Under the pieces are notes generated by a model that made no database searches, was not told the DNA's origin, and was given only the letters and a program-made list of their open reading frames with translations. From contig NC_051117.1 in assembly GCF_014839805.1 (NCBI RefSeq), forward strand, positions 3,162,001-3,226,000: DNA of 64,000 nucleotides, written 5' to 3'. Shown here one piece after another: positions 36,983-49,046 of the stretch. This DNA is from Manduca sexta (lineage: Eukaryota > Arthropoda > Insecta > Lepidoptera > Sphingidae). The position numbers and the translations under genes are program-made. Numbering within the stretch: position 1 is the stretch's first letter; every line of letters starts with the position of its first letter.

Positions 36983-39900
36983 CTACGAACAAACAACGCG
37001 TCACTGTCGCTCGGTTCATTTGCGGTAATGTGAAGGCCTCGGCATTGAGGGCACATGCGAATAATTAAGATTCAGGATGCCTAAAGCGCTAGCGAATATG
37101 TCGTTTGTATGTAAAGGCGGTGAAGCGGTGAAGCGGTGAAGCGGTAATGGAAGAGTACGTACTATGTCTGCGGCAGCGGGCGCGGGGTGTGACGCGTGCG
37201 CGGCGTGCGGCAGCGCGGCCAGCCCGCCGCGCGCGCCCCCCGCGCCGCCCGCGCCCCCGCACCCGCCGCGCCGCCCGCCGACGGGCCCGCGCCCCCGCAC
37301 CCGCCCTGCAACCACACCGGCGCACCGCTCACTCACACTACGTATATCGACGCCTTATCGATTGTTTCATCGCGATTCTCCAGTATAATAGAGCTCTAAC
37401 TCTATGAGTCCACGAATGAAATAATCAAGCTTTAGTTTTCAATACCCGACTATAATAGTCGATATGAACAGACACACTTTAGATATCGATAATGTGTGGG
37501 ATACTGAGATATGTGAGCTTATTTTGTAACGTGGTAGAGAGTAAGTTAATAATTATTAATTTCGGGATTAAATTTGTCATTACAATTGCTAGATGGATTG
37601 TATGGAGTGTGTGTCGTGTAGTTACCTGGTGCGAGTCGGCGTTCTGTTGGTGCGCGCGACACATCTTGTCGCAGTAGTCGGCGAGGATGTCGCGGAACCG
37701 GCTCCAGCACTTCTCCGGGATCGTGATCGCCGTGCGGAAGTTGCTCTTCACCTGCACCACACGGACGCGGTGACGTCACGCGGTCACACGCTCGCACCCA
37801 CCTTCACTTAACTCAGGGGGACCGCTCAATGTAGTACACCTACCTGAGACACTGATCGTATCTCGGGTAGGTGTTCTCAAAACATGTTTGAAGGTACGTT
37901 TTCATTGTAAAGAGAGGTCAAAATGTATTTAAAGTCCCCCTTAAATCAACAGAAGGTTGGTGAAAACGAACAACACTCCAAATACGAACACTGTACGCAT
38001 GCGTTACTCAACATGAGTTTAGACAACAAATCTCAAGGCAATGTATACCAGGAGATTACAATGGATACGTTCAGACAAATCTAGGTTGCCTCACGTCGCA
38101 AAGATTTTGAGACGAGTAGTGAGTGACCGAGCATTTGTTTTGCAAAGCAACCTCTATAAATTTGAACGCATCCACTAATTAACTCGTCACTAAAAAAAAA
38201 CAAATATATTAAATTAGTAATATTTGCTGAAACCCTTCATCTCTACGTCATGGGGATGAAATGTGCATAATTAAACATAAATTGACGACGGCCGAATGCT
38301 GGTTAGTGGGCGAGGCTGGGCTAGCGGACATGGGCATTGCCAATGTGTGGCCAGGGGGTTCAATGGCGGTGAATATCACAATGGTTAGAGGCTCAGCAGA
38401 CGATGGACTGTTTGTCCGCTAGGGGCCGGCAAAAAAGACTGGCCAACTCCTAAAAAGATTTTATTTAACGAAAATACAAGTGTAGGCCAGAGCACGAATG
38501 CAATTTTGTGTATAGTGCGATGGCACCTACTCCATAAACTCTCGCATACGAGAGGGCTAATACTTAGTCACATGGCTACAAAAAAATCTAAGGCTAAATA
38601 TTTATAATAGGTATATAAATAATATAAATGTCTGCTTTAGGGATGTCGGTACTTATTTTTAGAGGTAATAGGCCGTAATTCCCATTAGAACTTTTCGTAA
38701 TTGGGTACCAACTTTCTGCGGGACAAATTGTCCGTCGTCTGTCGAGCCCTTCATTTTTCAGTCTGCCCTGAGCTGCAAGCTAGGGGAGAGTAAGAGCCCC
38801 CCCTCAGAACTCAATCATCCGCGCCCATCAAACTATTTATTACATAAACCCTTTGTAGTTTTGTCAGCTCAGCGGACAAAATGTCCGAGCACGCTTCCCT
38901 GCCCCACCATAGCACCGGGATAATGTCAACCGTATTTATAATAAATGAGGGACTCCTACCTCCTCGAGACGACGGACCGCGAATTTTTTTGCCACCACCT
39001 CCTAATGTGAGAACAGCAATAATTATAATTATTACACAATGCGTTTGTAACTACTCAGCGTCCGTAAATGGGCCAACAAGACCGGTTAGGGCATGCAATG
39101 GTGTCGATTAATTTTGTTATTGTTTGTTGTTTGTGGTTATATGATGTGTTGGTACCTCGCTAACTTTCATGTAGATGCCGCGGTTGTTCTGCCCGATGTC
39201 GAAGTAAAAGTTTTTGTTGTCTACGCGTAGGTGCCGCCCCTCGGGCAGTTCCCCTTTGAACCTGGAAAATTGGGGCGACGTTTAAATATTATGGCGGTCC
39301 AGAGTGTGCTTTAACAAATTTACTGTTTCATGCGTGGTGGGATTGCCATCAAATCTCGATGCCCACATTTCCCTTTCTATAGACAACAACAAAGTACCCA
39401 CATTGTTGATACATATGAGCAATGAGGATACTTACCAGATCCGTGGCTCCTCCGGCAATATCCTGAAAGTATATGGTGGTGTATGGTCCATGGGCTATCA
39501 TATCTAATCTATATTGTTATTGTACGTGTGTGGGCTGCATGGTGGTGAATGTTGGTCGTTATGTTGATGTGGTGGTAATGTATGAGATGATTGATGGTGC
39601 ATAATAGTGTTGAGCGGTGGTGCATGGTGTTGAGCGGTGGTGAGTGAGTGGTGGTGGTACGTACCCGCCGTCGTCGGTACCGAAGTCGTCGAGCAGGTCG
39701 GTGAGCGCGTCCCGGAACTCGATCATGCCCTGCGCCGGCAGCGCCACCTGTGAGCGCGGGCCGCCGCGCGTGATGGTCTGCGACACGCGCAGGAACCGCC
39801 CGCGCGAGTTCTCCTTCAGGTCCAGGTAGTACCGCCGGTTGTCCTGACATGCCACACGTACACGTACATTAATAACGTTCAAATAAATTGCTTTTGTTTA

Positions 39901-42900
39901 GTATAAACTACCTCGACCTGAGCCCAAATGTCGGATCTTTTTCTTAGCCTTTTTAGCACCTATATTGGCAGGTTCTTGGAATCCAGGAATTTAATAGAAG
40001 TAAATGAAGATGGCAACAGATTAGCAAGAACCTGACTACGCATCTAGAAAATTCCGAGACCGACAGCGATCATTCAGGTGCTTCGTCAGCAGCCTAAAGC
40101 TAAAAAAGAGTAAACCTAGTCGGTAAATAATCCCATCTGAAGGTATAATATGAAACACACAGAAGGAGTATACCTTGAGCATCATCTCAGACTTGAGCTT
40201 GCCGTCGTCGGGCACGTTGTCGGGGTTGGGCGGGCCGAGCGACGAGTAGAAGTCGCTGAAGCTGGACAGGTGGTCGCGGAACTCGGCCGCCGTCGACATC
40301 GCCAGGAAGATCTGACTGCGACGCCCGTCCGCGCCGATCTGCAACCAATCACATCTGGCGTTATGTCATGTCAAACTACCACTTTAAAAACACACATCAA
40401 GCCTTCATCTCTTAAGGCGTAGACAGAGGTGCAACTGAGGCACCCACTTTTCGCTAAGTGCGTTCCGTTCCATTATGTGAGAGAGGGTGCGTCCGCCTAT
40501 CGAGCACTAATTCTTGACTCCGAGCTGATACTGAGGGAAAACACTCAATATCACTTTGCTTGACCCGGAATAGTAATAATTAATAGGTTTATCTTAGGAT
40601 ATGTCACGGGATATACAGAATTCCTTCATTATCAGTCGTAACTGACTTTCGTTCTCAATCTGGTTGAATCACATTGATAACGAAAGAAAAATGAACATTC
40701 CTCTTACTCGAGGACAGTCGTTTAGTATTATAATAAATTCTAGGATTACGTCACAAATATCACGAGTACAATACAGTATTTAACTCTAATTGTCATTGCC
40801 AGTGGGAGGATATATGTATCAGCGATAGAGACTACAGCACATAAGGTGTAAATCCCACCATAGTACGCAAGTTTGTGGCGTTCCTGGATCACCCTGTGTA
40901 TCCGACTTCGAGCCGGCATTATTGTTGACATTCAATACTCTATCTGGAGCCTCCTTCACTTACCATCAGATTCGATTTGGTTAAAATGCATCCTTAGTTC
41001 CCGCTTTGCTATGGAGGGAAGTGGACAACTAATATTTCCAACTTTCTATTTGATTAATTTCGTTGCGGGATAAAGACAAATTAGTTTTCCCTGAGACTCG
41101 CCGAGCTTCACTGCTCGGTGAAGGTTAACAGGAGGCTGGGGGCTAACTAATGGCTTACAGGAGCTGTAGTGGTGGGTGTGAAGGCGGGAAATGTCTCTTA
41201 CCATCATATGCTGTGACGTCATTTTAATGTACAAGTATAAAATTCATCAATTGTCGACATTCCTAACGCTCTACACCCTCAGACCTTGCCCCGAAACAGA
41301 TTTGTACCAAGCCTCATCCAGTTAGCCGCGCCAGCCGCGCGCACATTACATACAAACGAGAAACCCATCAAGTACAACGCAGCGGCGCCTGCGAACTATC
41401 GATTTTAAAATAAACTTCTAAAAATACATTACAAAGGTTATTTTCATTATGGACTGTAAAAATATAGACACAAAGTTTTAATTACCGTTTTTATTGTCTT
41501 TGAAAAGTTTGTATATTTAAATTTTAAATAGAATCGACCTTGGTCTATGAATAGAGTATCGTCATCCCCCTGTTTTAAAGTCTGGTACTTATATACAAAA
41601 GGATGTGAGACATGCAACTGGACTAAAGCCAGTGGTTACTACTGGCTTGAAACGCAAAATCGGAATTAAGGAATTTTAGGAGAGATATGAGGGTTAAGAA
41701 TAGATATTTTCTTAATGAACACGCCAAAGTGATACCACTGCCCCTGATGGTAACTGGAGTAGGGTCTTGAAAAAGTGTCGACTGACGAGATATGATTACC
41801 CCTCGTCAGTCGACACAATTACACCGAACTGTTTGAGATTTGTGGTTTTCCAAAATTTTTCTTGTCACGGCATAACCAAAATTGCTGATTCGAGTGTTCT
41901 TAGACGCAATGATACCATCCAAGTTGCGTCGACGAATGCTGAGAAGTTGTTCGTAAAAAGGTCCTACAGACTAAGGCCCTAAAGGCTTGCAAAAGTATTT
42001 TTAATTTCGCACGACACCTCATTAGTCTGTTCGCTGCCGACTCTATAGGCTGGGTCCATAACACATTATAAAACAGAACGTTTCGCGTCACGCTTACCTC
42101 TCAAGAATAAATCATAAACTTGTTAAATCTTACTCTTTATCGTTGATTGAACGTAAAAGTCAATAGTCAATTAAATTTACTCCCAACTCCTTCAAAGTTA
42201 CTTTTGTTTACTTTTTAAAAATATGAAGTGACTCAAGTCAAAGTGTTGAAAGGTATGCCAGTGACTCGACCGCCCCCGCCAACCCTACATTGTTTCCAAA
42301 GTTGAGATTATTTTTAAATGTTCCCCGTATTACTCTACTGTGAATTAACAAAATTTGCTTTTTAATTTCTTTACCAGTCATCTTAGATGGTTAAGTTTTT
42401 TTGTTACTACATTGCTTTCATTCACCTGCTTTTATCTTATGTTGATGCAGCATGGTACACGCTGTACAGAAATCTTGGCACTGAATGTCAGATATGTCAA
42501 GGTGATGCACGCAGTGAAGTGCTTTGTTAATCTTACTAATTATATAGTGAATGTTTCGGAAAATGTCTGGATATTTAGTAAACGCATTAAACTTAAAAGG
42601 GGTTTGTATGGAATTTAGCACACGGATAGATCATTATCTAGATTAACTGCATTAAGAAAAGCGTTTCACATGCGGAGAAGGGACGAACAGCACCACGTAC
42701 TTTATAATTCCGAAGTTCTAAATCATGTTTCGGCCAAAGTGCCGATTACTATAATTTAATCAATTCATTAGTCAATAATATGTACAATCTACATGTAATA
42801 TTTTAATCACTAGAATGCTAAAGACAAAAATAAAAGTAACAAGTCCATTCAATATCGCGGAAATACAATCGCATTTCTCCGAAAAAAACCAAAGAAATCG

Positions 42901-45900
42901 CCAGTTACGCCCAACCGTAAGCAGCTATGTTTGCATTACTCGCATTGTTTTTGCGTGCTTCCTGAGATTCCGATGTAGAAACTTCGATTGCTGTTAATAT
43001 CGACACAATTATCATTATAAGTGGTCATTGCAACACGCGTATTCGTTTGGTGCAATGGTTAAAACATTTAGGGCTGAAAGTATACGATCGTTATAATCGA
43101 TACCAAGCGCTCATTCACGGCCGCTGTCGATAAACGATGCCAATCTTAATCCGCGGTGCGATCCCGAGTATAAACCTATCAAAATAAGTAATTTGGGCGC
43201 ATGTCAAACTTTTTTTCGGATATGTTAATTTACGCGATGGATCGAAGTTGGGCACATGGTATCATTTATTGCAGCGTTTCCCAACCTGTGGTCCGCGGAC
43301 CCCTGGGGGTCCGCGAGTATATGTATGGGGGTCCGCGGTGTCATCTCTAAATCATACAAAAATCGCTCATCAAATGCTTAATTTTTCGAAACGCTGGTTG
43401 AAACCAAATGACTCCGCTTTGGACGAAGCAAATGAAAAACCTTCGACTTCAAAGGTTAAACGTTGTAAGTTTTGCGACGAATACTTAGCTTTCGGTTTCA
43501 CAAGTACCAATTTAAACGGGAAGACAGACCTCAGTGTGTCATATGCTATGAAGTTTTGTCAAATGAGTCGATGAAAACGGCCAAACTCCGACGTCATTTA
43601 GAAACAAAACACCAGGAAAATCGTGAAAAATCAAAAGCTTTTTTCAAAGTTAAAGCCTCGCAATTGGAATAAAGCAAAAAAACAATGACAAAGACTGCTA
43701 CTGGGACCAATAACGAAAGTGCTATATTAGCTTCCTATCAAGTATCCTTCCTAGTTGCAAAAAGTGGTAAGCCCCACACCATTGCTGAAGACTTAATTTT
43801 ACCGTGTGCTAAAATCATGGTTTCTTCTATGTTAGGCGACAAAGCTTCAAAAGAATTGGACGTTGTATCATTATCATACAACACAGTGAAGACGAGAATT
43901 GAAGGATTGTCGGGAAATGTTAAAGAACAGCTGATTTTCTACGTTAAAGCGAGCAGATTTTATGCTTTGCACTTAGATGAGAGCTCAGATATTAGCAATG
44001 ATGCAAACTTGCTTGCATATGTTCGTTACGAACACAACAACAGCATAAGTGAGGTTTTTTTACTTTGTTTACCTTTATCTTCGCACACTACAGGTGAAGC
44101 AAATCATGAAATTACATGGGACAAGTGTGTGGCAATTAGCACCGACGGTGCTCGGGCTATGACCGGGACACGAATAGGGCTGCAGGCGCGCGTTAAGAAG
44201 GTGAATCCAGCTATTATCTGGCATCATTGTTGCATTCATAGGGAGGCATTAGTAGCTAAAAAGATGCTAGCACAATTAAAAACAGTGTTAGATGACATAG
44301 TGCAGGTGGTGAATTTGATTAAAACTAGGCCTTTAAATTCCCGTATTTTCGGTATCATTTGTGAAGAAATGGGAAGCATTCACAAGCTGTTATTATTGCA
44401 CGCTGAAGTGCGTTGGTTATCTCGTGGCAAAGTTGTGACGCGTGTTTTTGAGCTGAGGGATGAGATCAGAATGTTTTTTTTAAGAATTCTGTACACGGCG
44501 TCAGCATATATGCTGATCATTTCAATGATTTTGGATGGGTTACAATGGCAGGATATTTGGCTGATACATTTAGTGCCCTTAACGAGTTGAACTTGGGTCT
44601 ACAAGGGACAGATACCAACATCTTCCAAGTCGATGATAAAATTAAAACAATGCTAAAAAAGCTTGACCTTTGGATAAATCGTACAATTCAAAAAAACTAT
44701 AATCACTTTCCAACACTGTCAGCGTTTTTAGACTCCTCTGGTGAAGCGATATTGCCAGTACAAGTACAAGATGAAATGGTGACACATCTCCGCACTTTGA
44801 GGTCTTCGTTTCGGGATTATTTTCCAGTACCCGACAAAAATAAAAATTGGATATCAGACCCTTTTAACACAGATGTTTCTGATATTACTGGCTTGACAGT
44901 GGCACAGGAAAACCAATTAATCGAAATATCCTGTGATTCAGCATTGAAACGCAATTTCATAGAATCTTCACTGTCAAGTTTTTGGGTGAATGTAAAAACA
45001 GATTATAAAGATATATCGGACGAAGCACTGAAACATTTACTGCTTTTTTCAACCATATACCTGTGTGAAAAGGCATTCTCTAAACTGGTGGACTGAAAAA
45101 GGTTGGGCAACGCTGATTTATTGCAATCGGCGGTGAGTATGAGGTCATACAGTTCGATGCCGTCGATCATCGATCATGGAAGTAGCTGCGTAACACTTTT
45201 TCTTTCACTATCAGTTGATCTTTTCAACATACATATTGAATTGCCAATCTCCTCACGTAATATCGCTTACAGGGCACATTTTTGTAGAAAAGTGGAGTAT
45301 GAAGTTCCAGATTTTAAATCTATTTATATAAATCGAATTTTATCTATAGATCGAAATACAAAAGGAACGATTCTTTCGCAATAGTTTATATTGAAATGTC
45401 GAGAACTAACTATAGGGTATTACCAAAGTATCGATATTATCACTCGCGGCGCATCACCAGCGCGATATCCCTTCTAGAAGGATTCCAATCGAAAATTACT
45501 TCATTAACGCGTTTTGCAATTAACCAATTAATTTCAAGATTGTGTTATTTTTTATTTATTACCAGAAATTATCGAGTCACTGGCGCATTGGTATAGTCTG
45601 AATTACTAACACAAATAATTATGAAAAGTATTTTTTTTAATATGGTTTAGCCCATTAATTTTAAATAAAGATGTTTTTCGTATTCAGACGTATAACCATG
45701 TTAAATGATAAAAATGAAAATTATTTAACCATGATAAATAATAAAAACACAACACCAAAAATCATACCTTTAGCTAGTATTTTGTAAGAACGGTATCTTC
45801 TGTGTGGAGATGGTCCTTTTATGCTAAACCCAGAAGCTCTTAGCTTACAAGCTTTAAGATACCAATAGACAAAGCATACGTTATATGTAGTTACTACGTA

Positions 45901-48367
45901 ACGTGTAAAAAATACTAGAAACTCATTTCGTGAGGTTAAAAAAAAGGTACCCTAAATTCTGATACATTTATCATATCTTTTGTCGACTTAAAAAAATGTG
46001 GTGTTTCTGTTGCGTTGACATATTCGACATCAAGATTAATAGAGTTTGGCTCGTCGAGCGGCGACGAGTGAGTGGTGCCGATGGCCGCCGATCTTTCAAC
46101 CAAGCGTGCGCCATACTTATTTGCCTGTTCTTAAGGAAAATATTCGCCGAAAAACAAGAATTCAAGAAATTCTTAGTTCAAGAGTCTTTATGGAGAGTTA
46201 TATATATTTATTCTAAGAATTATTTCTTCAAGTATATATTATTTTATATTTCTGAATGTCTCCACGAGCAATAAGCTGTGTAGGTAAACGTCAAGGCTGT
46301 CTATAAACAGTATTCGTATCTGATTCTCTACATACTATCACCGCATAATCTTCGTCACTCTATCGACCATTACGTGTAGCGGAGTCACTTTGCCACACCC
46401 TGACATTCTAGTCAACTGTTCGATTCATTTGCAAGTGTAGTTAAAATATGAATCCGTCAACTGTTAGACCACTTTGTTTCTCGTTTTCCATTCGCCCATC
46501 TCGCCATATGTCGCTGGAATTTCATCACAACACTGCTAGTGGTAAAAACAGACAAAGCATTACCCAGACGGTCGCAAACAGAACCTATCACCTAGCAACA
46601 GACGTTACGTAAGGCGTTACGCCGCGCCGGCCCCCACACACGGACCGGCTCACTACCAACACGTATCACGGTTATAGTTTGTACAACTGTTTGGTAATCC
46701 TCAAAGGTCGTTGACCTGCAACCCATATACATATACATAATTTTGTAAGTACATATATTTATCCACGAAGGAATTTTTGTTCATACTAACTGATAGTGTC
46801 CGTACGTCATTTGAGTCCTTCACAGAAAATTATCGCTGCAGTATCAGCCAGGCTGGTAGAGCTGCAAGGAGCTAAATAAGGGTTCCCGTTGTTAGTATAA
46901 TTATACATATAATTATATTTGCCTGTATTTTATTCCCTTTTTATAGTACACGTTCTGTTCTTGTTGAAATAATAAATATTTCTTACTTCCTATTCTTGTA
47001 GAGGCACAATTCCGATAATATTCATCAGTCGATATTATATCTAAGCTACACTACACTTAGGTAACTTGTAAGTATTGGAAATAAGGAAAAACCATCGAAA
47101 GCAATGTAGGTCACATTTTTTTTTTATTAATCGATTAAAGTTTAAAAAAATCAGTGCACTCGCCGTTCGCTAAGCCTACTTCCGTCGCGCGGTGCGATAA
47201 GCCTCGACCCTATCGCGATACGGGCATAATTTGTCTGGACTAGTTCCTTTTTTTTTGTTGTTATCTTATGTTTTTGGTCCACCTTGGAAACCAAACCCAG
47301 GTCTCTTATATTCACAACTTTTGCTACAAAGTCCATGCCATTACACACTCCCCCTAAACGATGTTCCAAAAATCAAATAACAATAAAATATATTAACAAT
47401 GTATATTCGGTATTAAATAGTTACATGTTTATTGTATCACAATAAAACGATGATCAAACCGAAACTTTATATTGTTTACAAATCCACGTAATTCTAAATT
47501 GCTCGTGGAAGAGTAATGGGCACACTTTTTGTTTATTTACAACTGAACGAATACCTCGCACGACCCATTGTATACGTAACGACTGCCCATGAACAGCAGC
47601 ACCACCATGCATAACTCCAAATTGCGAGGCATTAGAACATTGAACTTCAGTCTCATAATGCCCAGCAATTTTGCTGGTTTTAATGTTCCTGAAAATAGAG
47701 CCTGTAGCCTGCACCTTGTGGCAGAGAAAGGTTGATACACCTAGTACCTAAACAGGTTCCAGCGGTGTCGTCCTATACAAGAGAAATTAGAAAACTTAAA
47801 ATGAGATGTCGGTTGTGTATATCCGGCTTTAAACAGGCCAGTATAATTGTGTCGCCTGGCAAGGGATAACCATTTCTTGTCAGTAGACGCTCCATCTCGA
47901 CGCCACTTCGTTGACCATAAGTTACAGCGTAGGCAATTTATCATGCCCGTTTAAAAAAAAATCAAGTCTTATAGTTCAGATTCTATACTATGCCAATACG
48001 GTTGCGGACGATAGCTAACTATTTTCTGTCACAGGAACCCCGTAGCCGTCCCTAATACGCCGAAGACCTAAATGGAGTTTTGTTAGATACTGCCGTGCAT
48101 AGGGTGTATATAACGTTCGGGTTGTCCTACGTTTTCCATCTCAACGGGCGTCTTAACTCCAGGTCGTAAGGCTAGTCCAGCATAACTGTCCATTCCCCAT
48201 GAAGAAGGTCGTGGTAAATCACTGGCTCCGCGAAATTTGAAAAGCGTGTCTCACCTCAGCGACCTTGATGAACCTGCCGCGGCGGTTTTGCTTCACGTCG
48301 AGGTAGAACCGCTTCGACTGGATCTGCAGCATCTTCGTCGCCAACTCCTGCTCTTGTGGCTGTTGAC
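36947..48367 (-). CDS. Pur-alpha: Pur-alpha, purine-rich single-stranded DNA/RNA-binding protein (six exons, N-terminal exon missing)
   Basis: Six coding exons on the - strand join in phase: 48367-48255, 40338-40174, 39843-39665, 39261-39156, 37751-37626 and 36982-36947. Together they give about 240 residues covering the conserved core of Pur-alpha, which binds purine-rich (GGN) single-stranded DNA and RNA and acts in transcription and neuronal mRNA transport. Family text is plain in each PUR repeat: [20 protein letters not shown] in the first, [19 protein letters not shown] in the second, [19 protein letters not shown] in the third. All splice junctions are GT-AG with consistent phases. The first visible exon starts in phase with two bases of a split codon, so a short upstream exon carrying the start codon exists but was not found in this window. 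The 7.9-kb intron between the first two visible exons holds a Buster hAT remnant. The last exon call is weaker than the rest. Confidence 0.93.
37117..37148. repeat. Tandem repeat GCGGTGAA, four units
   Basis: Four 8-bp units, the last changed to GCGGTAAT. It lies in the last Pur-alpha intron, just before a very GC-rich block (37180-37320) whose overlapping Pro/Arg/Ala open frames are compositional artefacts. Confidence 0.85.
37626..37751 (-). CDS. Pur-alpha: Pur-alpha exon, end of third PUR repeat
   Basis: 42 codons between GTGCAG| and |GTAACT, phase 0 at both ends. The text [19 protein letters not shown] and [11 protein letters not shown] matches the family's final beta-alpha segment. Confidence 0.92.
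39156..39261 (-). CDS. Pur-alpha: Pur-alpha exon, start of third PUR repeat
   Basis: 106 bases: one base completing a glycine codon plus 35 codons, from [18 protein letters not shown] to GIYMKVSE. The donor is GAG|GTACC. Confidence 0.93.
39536..39660 (+). repeat. GGT/GGTG-rich repeats in a Pur-alpha intron
   Basis: The + strand is rich in GGTGGT words, including two tandem 20-bp units GTGTTGAGCGGTGGTGCATG at 39608-39647 and a GTGGTGGTGG run abutting the exon donor at 39664. GGN repeats are the textbook Pur-alpha binding pattern. Confidence 0.75.
39665..39843 (-). CDS. Pur-alpha: Pur-alpha exon, second PUR repeat
   Basis: 179 bases: 59 codons plus two bases of a split glycine codon. It encodes [19 protein letters not shown], the strongly conserved [19 protein letters not shown], then [14 protein letters not shown]. 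Confidence 0.95.
40174..40338 (-). CDS. Pur-alpha: Pur-alpha exon, end of first PUR repeat
   Basis: 55 codons, phase 0 at both ends, from [20 protein letters not shown] to [12 protein letters not shown]. The donor is AAG|GTATAC. Confidence 0.95.
40882..40995 (+). repeat. Hairpin interspersed family, copy 4
   Basis: It contains 'ggatcaccctgtgtatccga', 'gagccggcattattgttgac', 'actctatctgg', 'cttaccatcaga' as in copies 2 and 3, inside the large Pur-alpha intron. Confidence 0.55.
41725..41830 (-). repeat. Hairpin interspersed family, copy 5, perfect stem
   Basis: Read on the - strand it follows the family order. It keeps an intact stem: GTGTCGACTGACGAG (41775-41789) pairs with all 15 bases of 41802-41816 over a 12-base loop. 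The downstream 'ttaccatcaggggcagtggt' on the - strand matches the other copies. Confidence 0.75.
43030..43165 (+). repeat. tRNA-like SINE or MITE remnant
   Basis: 'tttggtgcaatggttaaaac' resembles an A-box head, and 'gcggtgcgatcccgag' sits where a B box would be expected. No intact cloverleaf is possible. It precedes the hAT element by about 100 bases. Confidence 0.3.
43264..43271. repeat. 8-bp target site duplication of the hAT element, left
   Basis: ATTTATTG directly precedes the left terminal repeat and recurs exactly at 45116-45123. It fits the nnnTAnnn consensus reported for Buster-type hAT elements. Confidence 0.93.
43272..45115 (+). mobile_element. Buster-type hAT DNA transposon, decayed, complete ends
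   Basis: The element is 1844 bp. The left end CAGCGTTTCCCAACCT and the inverse of the right end CAGCGTTGCCCAACCT differ at one of 16 positions. A perfect 8-bp duplication, ATTTATTG, flanks both ends. Just inside the left end a G/C hairpin (GGTCCGCGGACCCC facing GGGGGTCCGCGG) is typical of subterminal hAT sequence. It carries one broken transposase gene. It lies in the 7.9-kb Pur-alpha intron on the opposite strand to that gene. Confidence 0.95.
43374..45096 (+). pseudogene. ZBED5-like hAT transposase pseudogene
   Basis: The ATG at 43374 opens [13 protein letters not shown], typical of ZBED5/SCAND3-related Buster transposases. A frame change near 43490-43510 leads into a BED zinc finger (C..C and H....H in CVICYEV and [10 protein letters not shown]). 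An in-frame TAA lies at 43670-43672. The catalytic region follows: [32 protein letters not shown] and [16 protein letters not shown]. About ten residues are missing before ITWDKC. A second frame change near 44490 leads to the last frame, which ends early at 45096, just after [15 protein letters not shown]; the remainder of the hAT dimerisation domain is absent. No functional transposase can be made. Confidence 0.92.
45116..45123. repeat. 8-bp target site duplication of the hAT element, right
   Basis: ATTTATTG follows the right terminal repeat and matches 43264-43271 exactly. Confidence 0.93.
47480..47740 (+). repeat. Dispersed repeat with AACAGTAGCAACACCATACA-like core, copy 1
   Basis: 'tgaacagcagcaccaccatg', 'ataactccaaattgcgaggc', then 'agtctcataatgcccag' align with the copies at 48515-48650 and 58190-58300. 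Confidence 0.5.
47815..47945 (+). repeat. Hairpin interspersed family, copy 6
   Basis: It has 'ccggctttaaacaggccagt', 'ataattgtgtcgcctggcaa', 'gggataaccatttcttgtca' and 'ctccatctcgacgccact', the same order as copies 1-3. Confidence 0.6.
48255..48367 (-). CDS. Pur-alpha: Pur-alpha exon, start of first PUR repeat
   Basis: 113 bases: two bases of a split codon then 37 codons from [20 protein letters not shown] to RFIKVAE. The acceptor ends GCCGGCAG and the donor is GAG|GTGAGA. It is the most upstream coding exon I could find. Confidence 0.95.
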
Positions 48368-48514
48368 CTGCCGGCGAACATATACATTAGGTCACATCAG
48401 GTCACATAGGTCCGGATAACTATTGCGAGCCAATATGGCATTAAGTGCAGTGGTTTCTGATTGAATTACATATGTTAAGTGATAGTGATGATTGGTTATT
48501 GCTTTTTTTATTGC

Positions 48515-48650
48515 AATCGAATGACGAGACGATAAACAGTAGCAACACCATACACAACTTTGAATTGCAAAGCACTGCGTGGCGCTCCACTGCACTCGTC
48601 ACCTGAGACATAAGATGTTAAGTCTCATAATTGCGTGACCCGTAATTAAA
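48515..48650 (+). repeat. Dispersed repeat, copy 2
   Basis: 'aaacagtagcaacaccatac', 'acaactttgaattgcaaagc', 'actgcgtggcgctccactgc' and 'agatgttaagtctcataatt' form the best-preserved copy of the family seen at 47480 and 58190. Confidence 0.6.
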
Positions 48651-49046
48651 TGCTAATACGGCGCGACATCGGAGTATTTGTTACTTTGTCGCAAACTTAA
48701 ACTCACATAAAGACAAAATGTTTGATTTGATGTGACCAATTAAAGGAAAACATATCTGTTAGTTAACAGTTAATATGGAATTTACATTTTAGAACACTAA
48801 GTTACTAGGTGACGAAAATAAGGATTGAAGCATCAAGCAAGTTGAAAATAGCATTGTTCATAACGTTATTTCAGTCTATGTAATACAAAGAGAACAGCTG
48901 GTCGAAATCCTCATTAGTAAACCTGCCTTTCCACAAACAATAGTAACGCTATACAAAACTAATTTGGTTTTAAAACTATCGCACGGCACACTGCACTGAG
49001 CTCGTCGTTGAGAGATTGCTAGTATGTTGGGCATCACAACATTATT

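Larger units (their letters stand above)
45124..48254. other. Intronic DNA of Pur-alpha without further genes
   Basis: Only repeats are seen: a degenerate dispersed family copy at 47480-47740 and hairpin-family copy 6. The short open frames at 45.1-45.6 and 46.0-46.3 kb have no protein features. Confidence 0.5.

Noticed and set aside
37016..37407. Several overlapping Pro/Ala/Arg-rich frames on both strands
   Set aside because: A GC-rich block without stops inside the last Pur-alpha intron; no conserved text in any frame.
37479..37625. Continuation of the Pur-alpha exon frame past 37626
   Set aside because: A good donor (CAG|GTAACT) ends the exon and the continuation is unlike any Pur-alpha; at most it is an intron-retention tail.
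45103..45596. Two open frames directly after the hAT element
   Set aside because: They begin at the transposon end or just outside the duplication and show no transposase or host protein text.
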